Shown piece after piece: positions 43,313 through 52,625 of a stretch of DNA of 64,000 nucleotides (within the stretch, counting starts at the first letter, position 1; each line of letters begins with the position of its first letter). The translations under genes and the position numbers were made by a program. The notes under the pieces were generated by a model, which worked only from the letters and a program-made list of their open reading frames with translations, searched no databases and was not told the DNA's origin. The stretch is taken from assembly GCF_006861825.1 (NCBI RefSeq), contig NZ_VDGI01000001.1, positions 140,172-204,171 of the forward strand. The letters run 5' to 3'. Source of the stretch: Psychrobacillus vulpis. GTDB lineage: Bacteria; Bacillota; Bacilli; Bacillales_A; Planococcaceae.

Positions 43313-44000
43313 AGCCCGTATCTCCTTTCACTAATTCCCCGTCACGCATTCTGAATTTACGATCTGCAATGCTTGCGACTTCTTCATCATGCGTAATAAT
43401 AACGAACGTTACGCCTAGCGTTTGATTGAGATCTTGTATTAACAACAAAATATCTTGTTCCGTTTCTGAATCTAAACTACCTGTTGGCTCATCTGCAAAT
43501 AAAATAGGAGGGTTTGTAATCAATGCTCGAGCAATACTAACACGCTGCTGTTGTCCTCCTGATAATTCATTTGGATAATGGTCCGCTACTTCCTCTAGTC
43601 CTACTTTTTTCAATAATTGTTTCACACTTGTTTTTCTTTTCTTCGAAGATACTCCCTTTAATTTCAATGGCAGTTCTACATTTTCAAATGCCGTTAGACC
43701 TGGCATGAGTTGAAAATTTTGAAATATGAACCCAAAATTATTTAGTCTAAACTTCGCTCTTTCGGTTTCGTTTAAAAAAGCAGTTTCTTGGCCATTCACT
43801 GTAATAGAGCCTTGTTCCGGACTCATAAAGCCTGCTATTGTATGAAGTAAAGTAGACTTACCTGATCCACTTTTCCCTACAATTGCAACGATTTCACCTT
43901 TTTCAACTTCAAAGGATAATCCTTTTAAAACAGGCACCTTCTTTTCTTTCCCTTTTTTTCCTATTAGAAATGTATGATTAACGTTCTGAACTTGTATCAT
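43302..44000 (-). CDS. MacB/LolD-type ABC transporter ATPase (232 aa)
   Basis: Walker A GKSGSGKST (~41-49), signature LSGGQQQRVSIARAL (~145) and Walker B ILFADEPTGSLDS are present. This is the LolD/MacB subfamily, which partners with FtsX-like permeases. It is encoded directly upstream of and overlapping the permease. Confidence 0.92.
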   Translation of the reverse strand: MIQVQNVNHTFLIGKKGKEKKVPVLKGLSFEVEKGEIVAIVGKSGSGKSTLLHTIAGFMSPEQGSITVNGQETAFLNETERAKFRLNNFGFIFQNFQLMPGLTAFENVELPLKLKGVSSKKRKTSVKQLLKKVGLEEVADHYPNELSGGQQQRVSIARALITNPPILFADEPTGSLDSETEQDILLLIQDLNQTLGVTFVIITHDEEVASIADRKFRMRDGELVKGDTGYVI

Positions 44001-44119
44001 TTATTTTCTCCTTCCGTTTTGCTACTTTCATAGTGTAACCATTGTTTCTTAACATTTTGGAAGGATAAAAATGAAGAATTTCTTAAGAAACTAACATAGC
44101 AAAATAATATTTTTATTTA

Positions 44120-44150
44120 TGCAAACTTTCCACGAAGACTGTCCGTCAAA
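44120..44150 (+). promoter_or_regulatory. Probable autoregulated SigV (ECF) promoter
   Basis: TGCAAAC (44120-44126), a 17-bp spacer and CGTCAAA (44144-44150) fit ECF promoters of the AAC/CGTC type. It lies 53 bp before the sigV start codon. Confidence 0.55.
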
Positions 44151-44202
44151 TAAGTGTTACGTAATCGCGATACGGTAAAGAAAAAAGGAGCATACCCATG
44201 TC

Positions 44203-44700
44203 ATGACTAAAAAGGAAAAATATCAACTTGTTGAAAACTATATAATTGAAAATCAAAATACATTATATCGACTTGCATACAGCTATGTGAAAAATAAAGA
44301 AAACGCACTCGATATTGTACAAGAGAGTATTTTTAAAGCATTGAAGTCCATTGATCAATTGAATGAAATCGGTTATTTGAAAACTTGGCTTTATCGAATA
44401 GTCATTAATACTTCATTAGATTTCATCAAAAAGCATGGACGCATGCAAGCAATGGACGATGATGTACTTCATTCGTTCATGCCAGAACAAAGAGATGTTG
44501 AAAAAAACTATGACTTATATGAGGCAATCGATCATTTGAAAGAGCCTTATAAAACCATAATCGTCCTACGTTATTTCGAGGATTTAAAAATCGATGAAAT
44601 TGCTGAAATTCAAAACGAAAACACCAATACAATCAAAACGAGATTATACGCAGCGCTTCGAAAATTGCGAATAAAAATGGAAGAGAAGGTGGAGGCATGA
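44203..44700 (+). CDS. sigV: ECF sigma factor, SigV-like (165 aa)
   Basis: Region 2 is YRLAYSYVKNKENALDIVQESIFKAL..LKTWLYRIVINTSLDFIKK. Region 4 is LKEPYKTIIVLRYFEDLKIDEIAEIQNENTNTIKTRLYAALRKLR. Length matches B. subtilis SigV. The ATG at 44203 has AAAGGAG 12 nt upstream; the ATG at 44198 stops after two codons. It overlaps rsiV by 4 nt (ATGA). SigV controls lysozyme-resistance genes in relatives; the targets here are unknown. Confidence 0.88.
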   Translation: MTKKEKYQLVENYIIENQNTLYRLAYSYVKNKENALDIVQESIFKALKSIDQLNEIGYLKTWLYRIVINTSLDFIKKHGRMQAMDDDVLHSFMPEQRDVEKNYDLYEAIDHLKEPYKTIIVLRYFEDLKIDEIAEIQNENTNTIKTRLYAALRKLRIKMEEKVEA

Positions 44701-45575
44701 AGAGGTTAAAAAACGCAAAAAAACAGTATGATGATATTGAAATTCCAAGTGAGTTACAAAGTGTAGTAGAAAAGTCTATTCAAGAGGCAAGAAGAAAACA
44801 TATAAAAAATGCACCATTTAAAAAATGGGGAATCGGTGTGGCAGCTGCAGCATCCCTATTCATCGCAAGTGTGAATGTAAGTCCTGCACTAGCACAATCA
44901 CTTTCTTCTGTGCCGGTACTTGGTTCAATTGTTCAAGTCGTGACAATACAAGAGATTAAAATTGCAGAAGACAGTTATAACGCAGATCTAAAAATACCAA
45001 GTGTAACAGGATTAGATAACAAAGAATTAGAAAATAGGCTAAATGAAAAATATACAGCTGAAAACAAAGCACTTTATGAAGATTTCCAAAAAGATATGGA
45101 AGCATTGAAGGAAGCAGGTGGAGGCCACCTTGGAGTAGCATCTACGTATGAAGTCGTGACGGATACAGAGGATATTCTTTCTATTAGTCGTTATGAAGTG
45201 AATACAGTTGGATCATCTTCTACAACAATGCGTACAGATACGATTGATAAGAAAAACCAGATACTAATTACATTACCAAGCTTATTTAAAGATGACGCGT
45301 ATATCGAGGCTATCTCTACTTATTTAAAAGATGAAATGGCAAAACAAATGGCAAATGATTCCGATAAAACATATTGGATCGATGATAAGGAAGAAATAGG
45401 TTTCGAATTCGAAGCTATTCGCCCGGATCAAACTTTCTCCATAACTGCAGATCACAAGCTGACAATTTCTTTTGATAAATACGAGGTCGCTCCTGGTTAT
45501 ATGGGCGTCGTTACATTTGAGATTCCAACCGAAGTGATAGCAGAACACTTGATAAGTAACTACTATATTAAATAG
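44697..45575 (+). CDS. rsiV: RsiV-like membrane anti-sigma factor (292 aa)
   Basis: A short cytoplasmic region (~1-42) is followed by a transmembrane helix (~43-60) and an extracellular domain with a DUF3298-like C-terminus (LPSLFKDDAYIEAISTYLKDEM, then FDKYEVAPGYMGVVTFEIP). This is the RsiV architecture, in which the outer domain binds lysozyme and is then cut by signal peptidase. A signal-peptidase-like site, SPALA-QS, sits just outside the membrane helix. GGTGGAGG precedes the start. A strong terminator follows. Confidence 0.88.
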   Translation: MKRLKNAKKQYDDIEIPSELQSVVEKSIQEARRKHIKNAPFKKWGIGVAAAASLFIASVNVSPALAQSLSSVPVLGSIVQVVTIQEIKIAEDSYNADLKIPSVTGLDNKELENRLNEKYTAENKALYEDFQKDMEALKEAGGGHLGVASTYEVVTDTEDILSISRYEVNTVGSSSTTMRTDTIDKKNQILITLPSLFKDDAYIEAISTYLKDEMAKQMANDSDKTYWIDDKEEIGFEFEAIRPDQTFSITADHKLTISFDKYEVAPGYMGVVTFEIPTEVIAEHLISNYYIK

Positions 45576-45579
45576 AAAA

Positions 45580-45618
45580 TTGCCCTTTGACTTTGGTTAG
45601 TCAAAGGGCTTTTTATCA
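45580..45618 (+). terminator. Terminator of sigV-rsiV
   Basis: A perfect stem GCCCTTTGACT / AGTCAAAGGGC is followed by TTTTTATC. Confidence 0.88.
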
Positions 45619-45672
45619 ACTCGATAAATATCGAGTTTGTTTTAAGTTTTTTTCAATAGAATGAAGACTAGT

Positions 45673-46040
45673 TGAGTACGGAAAAAGCTACTCGCTTTCT
45701 GCGGACGAATCGCTAAGCCTCCTCCTCGCTACGCTGTGGCACTGAAAAAGTGTCATTCAAATAAATTATCTATCAAATAGTCCTAAGAGAATTTAGCGCT
45801 TTGGCATTCGCTTTCCGCGGGCGAGCGACGAGCCTCCTCCTTCGCTCTGCTTCGTGCGGGGTCTCGTCTGTCTCGCTTTCCCGCAGGAGTCTCATGCGTC
45901 GCGCTAAATTCTTTAAATGATATACAGCAAATAGTTCCTATAAAAATAATAATTTTGAGTTTTTCAGTGGCCCCGCACGCTCGTGTGGGGTCTTGGACGC
46001 TTCGTTTTTCCGCAGGAGTCGAGCAGCTTTTTCCTCTACG
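45673..46040 (+). repeat. Nested repeat: element within element
   Basis: An outer element with ends GGAAAAAGCTACTCG and CGAGCAGCTTTTTCC is split at 45740-45969 by an insert bounded by CACTGAAAAA and TTTTTCAGTG. Inside the insert lies another complete GC-rich element (45789-45913) with its own ends, GAATTTAGCGC / GCGCTAAATTC. Confidence 0.75.
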
Positions 46041-46102
46041 TATCAAATAAAGGAGAACATACTGAAAAACCGTCTATTTATTAAGGTATATACTTTTGCA
46101 TT

Positions 46103-46222
46103 TCTAGAAAATCGTTGAAAAAGGCGACACTCCTGCGGGAATAGCGTTAGTCGAAGACCCCGCAGCGAAGCGAGGAGACTGAGGCTACGCCCGCGGAAAG
46201 GGAGACGTTTCAACGATTTTCT
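46103..46222 (-). repeat. GC-rich inverted-repeat element
   Basis: Minus-oriented copy with ends TCTAGAAAATCGTTGAAA and TTTCAACGATTTTCT. Confidence 0.85.
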
Positions 46223-46317
46223 TTTTTATTTGAATATTAGACAACCTCATCTGGATGCAGGAGCGTAGCGAAGGTACTGAAGAACTGTATATTTTTTAAG
46301 GTATATACTTTTGCATT

Positions 46318-46437
46318 TCTAGAAAATCGTTGAAAAAGGCGACACTCCTGCGGGAATAGCGTTAGTCGAAGACCCCGCAGCGAAGCGAGGAGACTGAGGC
46401 TACGCCCACGGAAAGGGAGACGTTTCAACGATTTTCT
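46318..46437 (-). repeat. GC-rich inverted-repeat element, tandem copy
   Basis: Nearly identical to 46103-46222, including 20 bp of upstream flank (AAGGTATATACTTTTGC); the offset is 215 bp. Confidence 0.85.
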
Positions 46438-46503
46438 TATGTATTGGATTAATAAGCAACCCCATGGAGAAAACTACGGGATTAGTAGGAAAAATGGATA
46501 AAT

Positions 46504-46545
46504 AAAAAGGTTTCGAGAATATCCAACATTCTCGAAACCTTTTGC
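46504..46545 (-). terminator. Distal terminator of the PCYCGC lipoprotein gene
   Basis: The stem AAAAGGTTTCGAGAA / TTCTCGAAACCTTTT, followed by T-rich sequence on the minus strand. Confidence 0.8.
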
Positions 46546-46555
46546 CTTCAATTTG

Positions 46556-46588
46556 AATCCTAGCTTAAAAAAAATAAGCTAGGGATTT
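46556..46588 (-). terminator. Proximal hairpin after the PCYCGC lipoprotein gene
   Basis: The stem TCCTAGCTTA / TAAGCTAGGGA lies immediately after the stop codon. Confidence 0.6.
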
Positions 46589-46591
46589 TAT

Positions 46592-47083
46592 TTAAGATGG
46601 CATTGGTGTTTTAGTCGGTGCTGCATAGCCTTCTTTATAAGCTTCGTCGATTACGTTACGAATTTCAGTAAGAGACTTGCCTTCTTGCACCATTTTGATG
46701 GAAGCTATTGCAGTTTCTACACATGCAGCACAGCGTGTCCCATGATCATCCCAAACAACTTCTCCATTTTCTTTAATCTCATGAACAAAACAGTTAAAGT
46801 TATTTAAATGTCCAGCACTGTCTCCACAGCCACAGTAACAAGGCATCCATTTTAATACATCATGTGCTTTTGCCGCTGCTTGATAAACCAATTGCATATC
46901 TTCTGATTGATTATCTAAAAATGAAGGTAATACGTCAGTAGATGCAGTTGTCTCTTGTAGATCGCCATTTTCTAAATGTGCGATATGATCTTCGTGTTCT
47001 TCTTTACTTTCTTGTGTATTTTTCTGACCACATGCAGAAAGCACTAATAAAGAAATCAACAGTATAAATAGAATTTTTTTCAT
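46592..47083 (-). CDS. PCYCGC-motif lipoprotein (163 aa)
   Basis: A signal peptide with lipobox LSAC (Cys ~18) precedes a His/Glu/Asp-rich linker and a domain with the family motif MPCYCGCGDSAGH (~91), followed by NCFVHEI and GTRCAACVETA. Its many cysteines suggest metal binding or redox chemistry on the outer membrane face. Function is unknown. It lies 21 bp downstream of fumC, possibly cotranscribed. GATTC is the only weak ribosome binding site. Confidence 0.85.
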   Translation of the reverse strand: MKKILFILLISLLVLSACGQKNTQESKEEHEDHIAHLENGDLQETTASTDVLPSFLDNQSEDMQLVYQAAAKAHDVLKWMPCYCGCGDSAGHLNNFNCFVHEIKENGEVVWDDHGTRCAACVETAIASIKMVQEGKSLTEIRNVIDEAYKEGYAAPTKTPMPS

Positions 47084-47104
47084 GTTATCAGAATCCTTTT
47101 CATT

Positions 47105-48490
47105 TTAAATCATTTTTTCCGGTCTAACGAGCTCATCGAATTTTTCTGCAGTTAGTAAATCTAGTGCTACCGCTGCTTCCTTCAATGTAGTTCCATTTTT
47201 ATGCGCATGCTTTGCAATTTTTGCTGCATTTTCATAGCCGATATATGGATTTAATGCTGTTACTAGCATAAGCGAATTGTTCACATGATGCTGGATAGTT
47301 TCTACATTCGGCTCAATTCCAACTGCACAATTGTTATTAAAGCTCATAATTGCATCACTTAGTAATCCAACCGATTGCAGGAAATTATGAATGATTACTG
47401 GTTTAAAAACATTCAATTGATAATTCCCTTGGCTAGCTGCGAAACTAATCGTTGTATCATTACCCATAACTTGTGCCACAACCATAGTCATAGCTTCACT
47501 TTGTGTGGGATTTACTTTACCAGGCATAATTGAGCTTCCTGGCTCATTTTCTGGAATCGAAATTTCCCCAATACCTGAACGAGGGCCACTTGCAAGTAAA
47601 CGTACATCATTTGCGATTTTCATTAAATCTGCTGCAAGTGCCTTTACTGCACCATGCACATATACAACATCATCATAGCTTGTTAAAGAATGGAACTTGT
47701 TTTTAGCAGAAGTAAATTCAATGCCTAAAGCTTTTGAAATTTCCGCGGCAACTAAATCACCGAAACCTTTTGGTGCATTCAGTCCCGTTCCAACTGCCGT
47801 ACCACCGATTGCAAGCTCTTTCATATCTTGGACACTTTGAGTAATCATTTTCGCAGATTTTTCAAGCATGCGATGCCATCCACTAAACTCTTGACCAAGC
47901 GATAATGGTGTTGCATCTTGTAAATGCGTTCGTCCGATTTTCACAATATCCATGAATTGCTCAGATTTTTTCCCGAGCGTTTCTTTTAATACATTGATTG
48001 CAGGTAAAAGTTGTTGTTCTACTGCAATGACGCCTGCAATATGTAGAGCTGTAGGAAAAGTATCGTTCGAACTTTGCGATTTATTTACATCGTCGTTTGG
48101 ATGAAGTCGCTCCTCGACACCTTTTTCTTCAAGAATTTGATTTCCTCTAAACGCGATAACTTCATTTACGTTCATGTTGGATTGTGTACCACTACCTGTT
48201 TGCCATACAACCAGTGGGAAGTGCTCATCTAGTTTACCAGCTAGAATTTCGTCAGATGCAGCGGAAATGGCATCCTTTTTAGCTTCTGACAAATTGCCAA
48301 GAGAGTGACTCACAATTGCTGCAGATTTTTTTAAAAGGGCAAGGCCATGAACAACACCAATCGGCATTTTCTCATTACCGATTTTAAAGTTTTCTTTAGA
48401 TCTTTGCGTTTGAGCTCCCCAAAGACTATCTTGCGGAACTTTTATCTCTCCCATAGAATCATGCTCTATTCGATAAGACATTTTCTCCAC
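47105..48490 (-). CDS. fumC: Class II fumarate hydratase (461 aa)
   Basis: This TCA-cycle enzyme interconverts fumarate and malate. Signature motifs: [14 protein letters not shown] (~97), the catalytic [10 protein letters not shown], and [13 protein letters not shown] (~316-328). Length is standard and the enzyme is a cytoplasmic tetramer. Its first 32 nt overlap the 3' end of the upstream HD-GYP gene, so translation is probably coupled. Confidence 0.96.
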   Translation of the reverse strand: MEKMSYRIEHDSMGEIKVPQDSLWGAQTQRSKENFKIGNEKMPIGVVHGLALLKKSAAIVSHSLGNLSEAKKDAISAASDEILAGKLDEHFPLVVWQTGSGTQSNMNVNEVIAFRGNQILEEKGVEERLHPNDDVNKSQSSNDTFPTALHIAGVIAVEQQLLPAINVLKETLGKKSEQFMDIVKIGRTHLQDATPLSLGQEFSGWHRMLEKSAKMITQSVQDMKELAIGGTAVGTGLNAPKGFGDLVAAEISKALGIEFTSAKNKFHSLTSYDDVVYVHGAVKALAADLMKIANDVRLLASGPRSGIGEISIPENEPGSSIMPGKVNPTQSEAMTMVVAQVMGNDTTISFAASQGNYQLNVFKPVIIHNFLQSVGLLSDAIMSFNNNCAVGIEPNVETIQHHVNNSLMLVTALNPYIGYENAAKIAKHAHKNGTTLKEAAVALDLLTAEKFDELVRPEKMI

Positions 48491-49469
48491 TCCTTTTTAT
48501 TAGGTGACTAGTATTCACACGCATTACATCTTTTTGCCATTCATTATTTTTTTCTTCTAGCATTTTTATAAATTCATCAATTACAATTGGATTAAATTGA
48601 GTTCCTCTGCCATTTTTCATTTCTTGAATTGCTTCTTCAATCGTAATAGCACCTCTATACACACGATTGGTAGTCATAGCATCAAAGGCGTCTACGACAG
48701 ATACGATCGAAGCCTCCAGTGAAATTTCGTCTCCCTTTAACCCGAAAGGATATCCTTTTCCATCATACCGCTCATGGTGTTCTTCTACAATAAAAGCGGC
48801 TTGCCGTAGTCTTTCTATTTCATGATTTCGCATCATCTCTGCGCCTATTGTAGTGTGCATTTTAATAATTTTCCATTCGTCATCTGTAAGATTTCCAAGT
48901 TTATTTAATATTTCAATGGGGACGGCTAATTTTCCTATATCGTGAAAATAGGAGCCTAAACTTAAAATAGACAAACCTTCTGATTTTGGCTTTAATCTTT
49001 TCCAAAGTTCAATAGAGTAATCTCTTATTCTGGCACAATGGTGATACGTATAACCATCTACTTCTTGAATTCTTTTTGCATCGAGCTGAATAATCTCTCT
49101 TTCCGTAAAGCTCATTTCAAAATAGGAGGATGTCATTTCTAATAATATTTCTACTCCTTCTTTTGTATAGCAGGTAAAGATAGCATCGTTTTTTGTCGTA
49201 TCAATCACATCGCCTGGATACAAAACGATGTTTTCACCATTTCTTTCAACCTCTAACTCACCACTAAGAATAGTGTAGCGTTCTGTAAAATCAGAACAAT
49301 CATTCGGATTATAATAAATCCATGAGGTACTTTCAGGAAGCAAGGTGTATAAGGAGTATGAAATATTATTTGCATGTCCAATATAAGTAGTTACAGATTG
49401 ATCCGTAATTACTCTAGACAAATGTTTTTTCATTTTTATGTCCTTCATCTGTTCTATTGTAAGTATCAT
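48459..49469 (-). CDS. Cupin plus HD-GYP domain protein (336 aa)
   Basis: Residues ~35-125 form a cupin-like beta barrel ([22 protein letters not shown]). Residues ~140-310 form an HD-GYP phosphodiesterase domain: [21 protein letters not shown] (HD at ~176), [20 protein letters not shown] (~228) and [16 protein letters not shown] proteins hydrolyse cyclic dinucleotides (c-di-GMP). A cupin sensor here is unusual. GGAGGATAA precedes the ATG. The 32-nt overlap with fumC is notable. Confidence 0.87.
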   Translation of the reverse strand: MILTIEQMKDIKMKKHLSRVITDQSVTTYIGHANNISYSLYTLLPESTSWIYYNPNDCSDFTERYTILSGELEVERNGENIVLYPGDVIDTTKNDAIFTCYTKEGVEILLEMTSSYFEMSFTEREIIQLDAKRIQEVDGYTYHHCARIRDYSIELWKRLKPKSEGLSILSLGSYFHDIGKLAVPIEILNKLGNLTDDEWKIIKMHTTIGAEMMRNHEIERLRQAAFIVEEHHERYDGKGYPFGLKGDEISLEASIVSVVDAFDAMTTNRVYRGAITIEEAIQEMKNGRGTQFNPIVIDEFIKMLEEKNNEWQKDVMRVNTSHLIKRSGENVLSNRA

Positions 49470-49557
49470 TTATCCTCCATGCATTTGACAGCATTACACA
49501 TTTTATTCTTATATTATACATTTTTCTACAATTAAAGAGTACTGAAAATTTAGCAAA

Positions 49558-49602
49558 TTAAAAAAGATGACCTTTATATCACTATAAAGGCCACCTTCAA
49601 AA
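49558..49602 (-). terminator. Terminator of floT
   Basis: On the minus strand AGGTGGCCTTTATA / TATAAAGGTCATCT is followed by TTTTTT. Confidence 0.75.
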
Positions 49603-49632
49603 GTTTCACGCAGAAGTAAGAAAATCCTATTC

Positions 49633-51150
49633 TTATTCGTTTACTTTCCTTACTTCTTCCGTTAATTGCTCAATACTAGGACGGATATTTCCTTTTCCAG
49701 AGTAGTTTTCAAGCATTTCCTTCACATCTATTCCGGAAGATGCTTTTAATGATTCTTGTAAAGTAGACATTAAATTTGTTGCATACGAGGTCACTTTGTT
49801 TGCCCCTCCACCATCTCCGCTTCCTGTATCAACAACGGTGATTTTGTCGATGTTTGAAAGTGGACTTGCGATTTGCTTCGCATATTCCGGTAGCATATGA
49901 ACAATCATATCTAATACTGCAGCTTGGCCATACATTTCAAATGCCTCTGCTATTTTACGTTTTGCTTCTGCTTCTGCAAGACCTTTTAAACGAATAACAT
50001 CCGCCTCAGATTCCCCTTGCGCTCTTTGAGAATCCGCTTTTGCAAGCCCGTCTAAACGAACTTTCTCTGCATCTGCTTTTGCTTTTGCTTCGATTCGATA
50101 TTTTTCAGCATCTGCTTCTGCTATCTCACGAGACTTCGCAGCTGCCGCATTTTGTTCAATAGCGTATCGATCAGCATCCGCTTTTTTCTTTACTTCGGAA
50201 TCATATTGCTTTTCTCGACGTAAGATTTCTTTTTCTTCTAGTTCAATTTGCTTTTGACGCTCAATAATTCGAATTTGCATTTCTTGTTCAGTTACTTCTT
50301 GTTTAGACCTAGCAGTTTCTAGCTCATAAGCTTGGTCCGCACGTGCTTTTGCAATATCCTGCTCACGACGATACTCCGCCACTTTTAGTTGGTTCTCTTT
50401 CTCTGCCTCCGCAATTTCTGTAGCTCGCTCTAACTCAGCTCTTTGCGCATCTTTTGAGGCTTCTGCTCGTTTAATACGAGTTTCTTTTTCTGCTTCTGCC
50501 GTTGCTATATCTGCATCTCTTTTCACTTGTGCAATTCTCGGTTTCCCAAGTGAATCTAGATATCCATTTTTATCTCTAACATCTTTTATAGTAAATGAAA
50601 CGATAACTAATCCCATCTTAGCTAAATCTTGAGAAGCTACACGCTGAACTTCTTGAGAAAACTTGTCACGGTTTTTATAAATTTCTTCCACTGTCATTGA
50701 TCCTAATATCGAACGTAAATGACCTTCTAATACTTCCTTCGCTTCGTTTTCACGATCTTCTTTTGATTTTCCTAGAAATTGCTCAGCCGCAGTTGCAATT
50801 TCAGAAATGGAACCACCAATTTTAATAATTGCTGTTCCATCCGCCATAACAGGAACACCCTGCTCCGTGTACACTTCAGGAGTTGTAACTTCTAATTTAC
50901 TCGATAGTAAACTGAGTGGTTGCCCTTGTTGAAATACGGGAAATACAAAAGTACCACCACCGCGAATTATTTTTATTCGGTTACCTGAGTCATCTTTATG
51001 TACATTTTTTGACCCTAGATAACTTCCTGTTACGATTAAAGCTTCATCTGGACCAACTGTTCGGTACTTAGTAATGTACACCGCAAGCATTATGATTATT
51101 ACAAACACAACAATTCCGATTACCGTTAATAGCCCCATATCTATATTCAT
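49633..51150 (-). CDS. floT: Flotillin FloT (505 aa)
   Basis: A membrane-anchored SPFH/PHB-domain protein that organises functional membrane microdomains. An N-terminal hydrophobic hairpin (~6-25) is followed by the SPFH domain (~30-210) and a long Ala/Glu/Lys-rich coiled coil (~215-400; repeats such as AEAEKETRIKRAEA). Length matches B. subtilis FloT (YuaG). The NfeD-like partner is encoded 19 bp upstream, with a sigma-W-type promoter before it. Confidence 0.94.
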   Translation of the reverse strand: MNIDMGLLTVIGIVVFVIIIMLAVYITKYRTVGPDEALIVTGSYLGSKNVHKDDSGNRIKIIRGGGTFVFPVFQQGQPLSLLSSKLEVTTPEVYTEQGVPVMADGTAIIKIGGSISEIATAAEQFLGKSKEDRENEAKEVLEGHLRSILGSMTVEEIYKNRDKFSQEVQRVASQDLAKMGLVIVSFTIKDVRDKNGYLDSLGKPRIAQVKRDADIATAEAEKETRIKRAEASKDAQRAELERATEIAEAEKENQLKVAEYRREQDIAKARADQAYELETARSKQEVTEQEMQIRIIERQKQIELEEKEILRREKQYDSEVKKKADADRYAIEQNAAAAKSREIAEADAEKYRIEAKAKADAEKVRLDGLAKADSQRAQGESEADVIRLKGLAEAEAKRKIAEAFEMYGQAAVLDMIVHMLPEYAKQIASPLSNIDKITVVDTGSGDGGGANKVTSYATNLMSTLQESLKASSGIDVKEMLENYSGKGNIRPSIEQLTEEVRKVNE

Positions 51151-51168
51151 GCTTTTTCCCCCTATTCA

Positions 51169-51678
51169 TTATTTAAGCGGCTCATATTCTTTTACAAAAA
51201 ATGTGCCTCCTTCTACATCAATAACTAGAACTTGTTTCCCATATTCGACTTCCTCATTGTCATATCCAACTGCTCGTTTCGAAATCACTCCATTTACTGT
51301 TTCAATGACAATTTCACCGAACCCATCAGTTGGTATAGGAACAATGACTTTCCCTACTTGCCCTTGTAATGATTCATCTGTATAAGCAGTAGAAACTTCT
51401 GCTGATGAGAGAGGTATAAGAATGAAGTAATACAATAAAAATGATAAAATACTTGAAACAATTAATGCAGTTACAATGATTACCGTATTACTCCACTCCG
51501 TAAGTTTTAACAGTATAAATCCGGTTGCACATACAAATAATATAAATGATAGAATGACAGTCGGGTTAAGAATCCCTGCATCCATGCCATCTATAGCATC
51601 CGCGAATAATACGTATAAAATTGTCACAAGCCCAACAATGATTAAACCGTATAAAAAAAGTTGTTCGATTTTTATCAC
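51169..51678 (-). CDS. yuaF: NfeD-like membrane protein YuaF (~166-169 aa)
   Basis: The partner of FloT: three transmembrane helices and a C-terminal OB-fold (LQGQVGKVIVPIPTDGFGEIVIET). The start is uncertain. An ATG at 51738 lies inside the sigma-W -35 box and cannot be transcribed from it. A GTG at 51678 directly abuts AAAGG. The Shine-Dalgarno-like AAAGGGGTGAT is best spaced for an ATC at 51669, where ATG would be expected. I give the GTG coordinate as a conservative choice. Confidence 0.85.
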   Translation of the reverse strand: MIKIEQLFLYGLIIVGLVTILYVLFADAIDGMDAGILNPTVILSFILFVCATGFILLKLTEWSNTVIIVTALIVSSILSFLLYYFILIPLSSAEVSTAYTDESLQGQVGKVIVPIPTDGFGEIVIETVNGVISKRAVGYDNEEVEYGKQVLVIDVEGGTFFVKEYEPLK

Positions 51679-51709
51679 CCCTTTGCTTCTTAATGTATAT
51701 CTGCTTATA

Positions 51710-51737
51710 TATACGGAAATTATTTCAGAAAGTTTCA
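51710..51737 (-). promoter_or_regulatory. Sigma-W-type promoter of yuaF-floT
   Basis: TGAAAC (51737-51732), a 16-bp spacer and CGTATA (51715-51710) form an exact consensus match. The B. subtilis yuaF operon is also controlled by sigma-W. Confidence 0.85.
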
Positions 51738-51992
51738 TATTTTTACTTTTTTACAAAAAATCTTCGAATAAAATATTATCTTCTTATTTTTCGACATTTA
51801 ACTTCATTAATTGTAAAATTGAAATTATAAGCGCTTACATTTACTAATTTTCACCCTTATTTTAGGGAGTAATGTTACAGCATTGTAAATTTCGCTCGTC
51901 AGAAGTAAAAACTGTGTAGATTTTGTAATTTTTTTGTTATGATATTTTAGGTTAAATAGTACAAATAAAATTTCAAAGTCCAGGAGGCTTTT

Positions 51993-52613
51993 ATGATTAG
52001 TTCAAAGAAAACAGACCCATTTTTTTCATCGCTATTAAAAATCGCTGAGAACGTACAAGAGGCTGCACATTACGCTGATGATTTTCGTATTGAAACTATT
52101 CCAGATTTGAAGGAAATTAGTGTTCATCTTAAAAATTATGAAACCGCAGGAGATTCCTTAATTCATGATTTAATCGTAATGTTGAATAAATCATTCATGA
52201 CACCAATTGAGCGCGAAGATATCCTTCAATTAGCAAATTCAATGGATGATATTTTAGATGGAATTGATAATTTCACAGCTCATTTAGAAATGTTCTCTCT
52301 TATTGAGATTGATGAATCTATGCGTACATTTTTAGGGTATATCGTAAAAAGTACGGACGAAATTGTAAAAGCAATGGAACTTCTTGCTCAGAAAAAACTT
52401 CTTAAAATGCACGAACATTCTATCCTGATTAAAGACTACGAACGCAAATGTGACGAAGTATTACGCTCGTCTATTAAAAAATTATTCTTAAACGAAAAAG
52501 ACCCAATCCGCATCATTCAGTTTAAGGACATATACGAACAATTAGAAGAGATCGCAGATTATTGTCAGAATGTAGCGAATACGCTTGAGACAATTATCAT
52601 GCGAAATGCGTAG
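51993..52613 (+). CDS. ykaA: DUF47/PhoU-like phosphate transport accessory protein (206 aa)
   Basis: An all-helical DUF47 protein: AGDSLIHDLIVMLNKSFMTPIEREDILQLANSMDDILDGIDNF carries the E/DxxxD metal-binding motifs of PhoU-like bundles. It sits 12 bp upstream of pit, as in the B. subtilis ykaA-pit operon, and probably modulates the transporter. CAGGAGG precedes the ATG. Confidence 0.93.
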   Translation: MISSKKTDPFFSSLLKIAENVQEAAHYADDFRIETIPDLKEISVHLKNYETAGDSLIHDLIVMLNKSFMTPIEREDILQLANSMDDILDGIDNFTAHLEMFSLIEIDESMRTFLGYIVKSTDEIVKAMELLAQKKLLKMHEHSILIKDYERKCDEVLRSSIKKLFLNEKDPIRIIQFKDIYEQLEEIADYCQNVANTLETIIMRNA

Positions 52614-52625
52614 GAGTGCGTACAT

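Larger units (their letters stand above)
45576..46591. other. Gene-free 1-kb repeat cluster
   Basis: Between rsiV and the PCYCGC lipoprotein gene there is no supported gene. The region contains nested GC-rich elements (45673-46040) and two near-identical minus-oriented copies 215 bp apart (46103-46222, 46318-46437). Two terminators of the downstream minus-strand gene follow. Confidence 0.8.

Noticed and set aside
42017-45575. Bacitracin-type (BceAB) resistance module
   Set aside because: There is no histidine kinase/response regulator pair, and the permease has four helices as in MacB, not ten as in BceB.
45783-46046. 87-codon minus-strand frame
   Set aside because: Composition (many R, S, A) and position show it is the nested GC-rich repeat, not coding.
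46237-46428. 63-codon frame starting MKRLPFRGRSLSLL
   Set aside because: Same repeat family as at 35239, read from the minus-oriented copy at 46318-46437.
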